A DNA stretch of 43,805 bases from positions 1 to 43,805 of the forward strand of contig NZ_AYSJ01000012.1 of the NCBI RefSeq assembly GCF_000517265.1, written 5' to 3'. The position numbers and the translations under genes are program-made. Of the stretch, positions 43,363 to 43,805 are shown one piece after another; the stretch's first letter is position 1, and every line of letters starts with the position of its first letter. The stretch comes from Photorhabdus khanii NC19 (GTDB taxonomy: Bacteria; Pseudomonadota; Gammaproteobacteria; Enterobacterales; Enterobacteriaceae). The notes under the pieces were generated by a model that made no database searches, was not told the DNA's origin, and worked only from the letters and a program-made list of their open reading frames with translations.

Positions 43363-43805
43363 TTGAGCGATTTTGTATTCTCGAAAAACCATCTTAATCC
43401 CTTTCAATCTCAGTTGGAGGAACTTGATTCAAAATTAGTTCCTGTTGAAGGGGAAGTTCCTTCAGAGTTAAAAGGTACTTTCTTTAGAATTGGTCCCGGT
43501 CGCCTGCACAGGGGAGACGAATATTATAATCATCCATTTGATGGGGATGGGATGATATTTAAAGTAACGTTCAGTGATAATGGGGTATTCTATAGAAACA
43601 GACATGTGTTAACAAAGGAATACTTAAGAGAGGAAGAAGCTCAAAGGTTACTATATCGCTCAGTTGGAACCATCCCCAGAAAACTAAAACTCAGGATGAG
43701 GTTTTTTATTATTAAAAATCCGGCAAATACAAATATTGTGTATCATTCTCATAAACTTCTGGCGTTGTGGGAAGGAGGGATGCCACATTTAATTAATCCG
43801 ATAGT
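43363..43805 (+). CDS. Carotenoid/lignostilbene oxygenase family protein (partial)
   Basis: Only the first 147 codons are in the window; the gene runs off the right edge. The family is RPE65/carotenoid cleavage oxygenase, whose members use a four-histidine Fe(II) centre to cleave carotenoids or stilbenes. The signatures are VEGEVPSELKGTFFRIGPG, FDGDGMIFKVTF and KLLALWEGGMPHLINP. The predicted start is TTG at 43363 with AGAGGTG about five bases upstream; no ATG lies nearby in frame. Photorhabdus makes stilbenes, so a stilbene substrate is attractive but unproven. Confidence 0.83.
   Translation, partial: MSDFVFSKNHLNPFQSQLEELDSKLVPVEGEVPSELKGTFFRIGPGRLHRGDEYYNHPFDGDGMIFKVTFSDNGVFYRNRHVLTKEYLREEEAQRLLYRSVGTIPRKLKLRMRFFIIKNPANTNIVYHSHKLLALWEGGMPHLINPI

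Overview
The window is chromosomal DNA of an enteric gammaproteobacterium, most likely Photorhabdus or a close relative such as Xenorhabdus. The evidence is near full-length matches to E. coli HemG, TrkH, FadBA, Fre, UbiD, RfaH, TatABC, UbiB/J/E, RmuC, Udp, MetE, MetR, YjcE, GhxP and EptB, AT-rich intergenic DNA, a 127-bp ERIC element, and accessory genes typical of insect-associated enterics. The genus is an inference; no genus-specific marker gene is present.

Layout. 1-220: P1 and P2 promoters of an rRNA operon that runs leftward out of the window, as in the E. coli hemG-rrnA junction. 220-4224: hemG, trkH, yigZ and pepQ (minus). 4225-7939: divergent control region with a FadR-type operator, then fadBA (plus) and a strong terminator. 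7949-11003: fre, ubiD and a pepE-like peptidase (minus). 11227-11755: rfaH (plus) and a shared bidirectional terminator. 11765-14393: hemB and tatCBA (minus). hemB lies next to tatC with no tatD, and encodes the aspartate-rich, Pseudomonas-like enzyme. 14477-21283: ubiB, ubiJ, ubiE, rmuC, a DedA-family gene, a PF13350-type phosphatase and udp (minus); udp has two CRP boxes 52 bp apart.

21981-27441: pcp, an ERIC element, a Tat-exported intradiol dioxygenase-like gene, and the divergent metE/metR pair with MetJ boxes. Next to metR is a short remnant of yigM/bioP (biotin transporter) with a large internal deletion. Synteny with the E. coli metR region ends there. It continues with yjcE and ghxP (two possible PurR boxes), a lone PemK/MazF-like gene, an MFS transporter, a TSUP transporter and eptB.

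36448-40790 is the main accessory island. It is an AT-rich, translationally coupled pair: an 841-aa coiled-coil McrB-like AAA+ GTPase/ATPase and a 606-aa DUF2357/PD-(D/E)XK nuclease. It resembles a variant McrBC (type IV restriction) defence system. After an AT-rich spacer with palindromes comes a 110-aa protein that resembles, on its own, the C-terminal beta-sandwich domain of cholesterol-dependent cytolysins. The window ends with adhC/frmA, a decayed fghA/frmB fragment whose start codon appears mutated to ATA, and the first 147 codons of a carotenoid/stilbene-cleaving oxygenase.

How it fits together: much of the core supports respiration and quinone/heme biosynthesis (hemG, hemB, ubiB/D/E/J), fatty-acid degradation (fadBA) and protein export (tatABC). 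The accessory half adds detoxification, aromatic cleavage, lipopolysaccharide modification and DNA defence. All family assignments come from reading the translated sequence and recalled family motifs; no database search was run.
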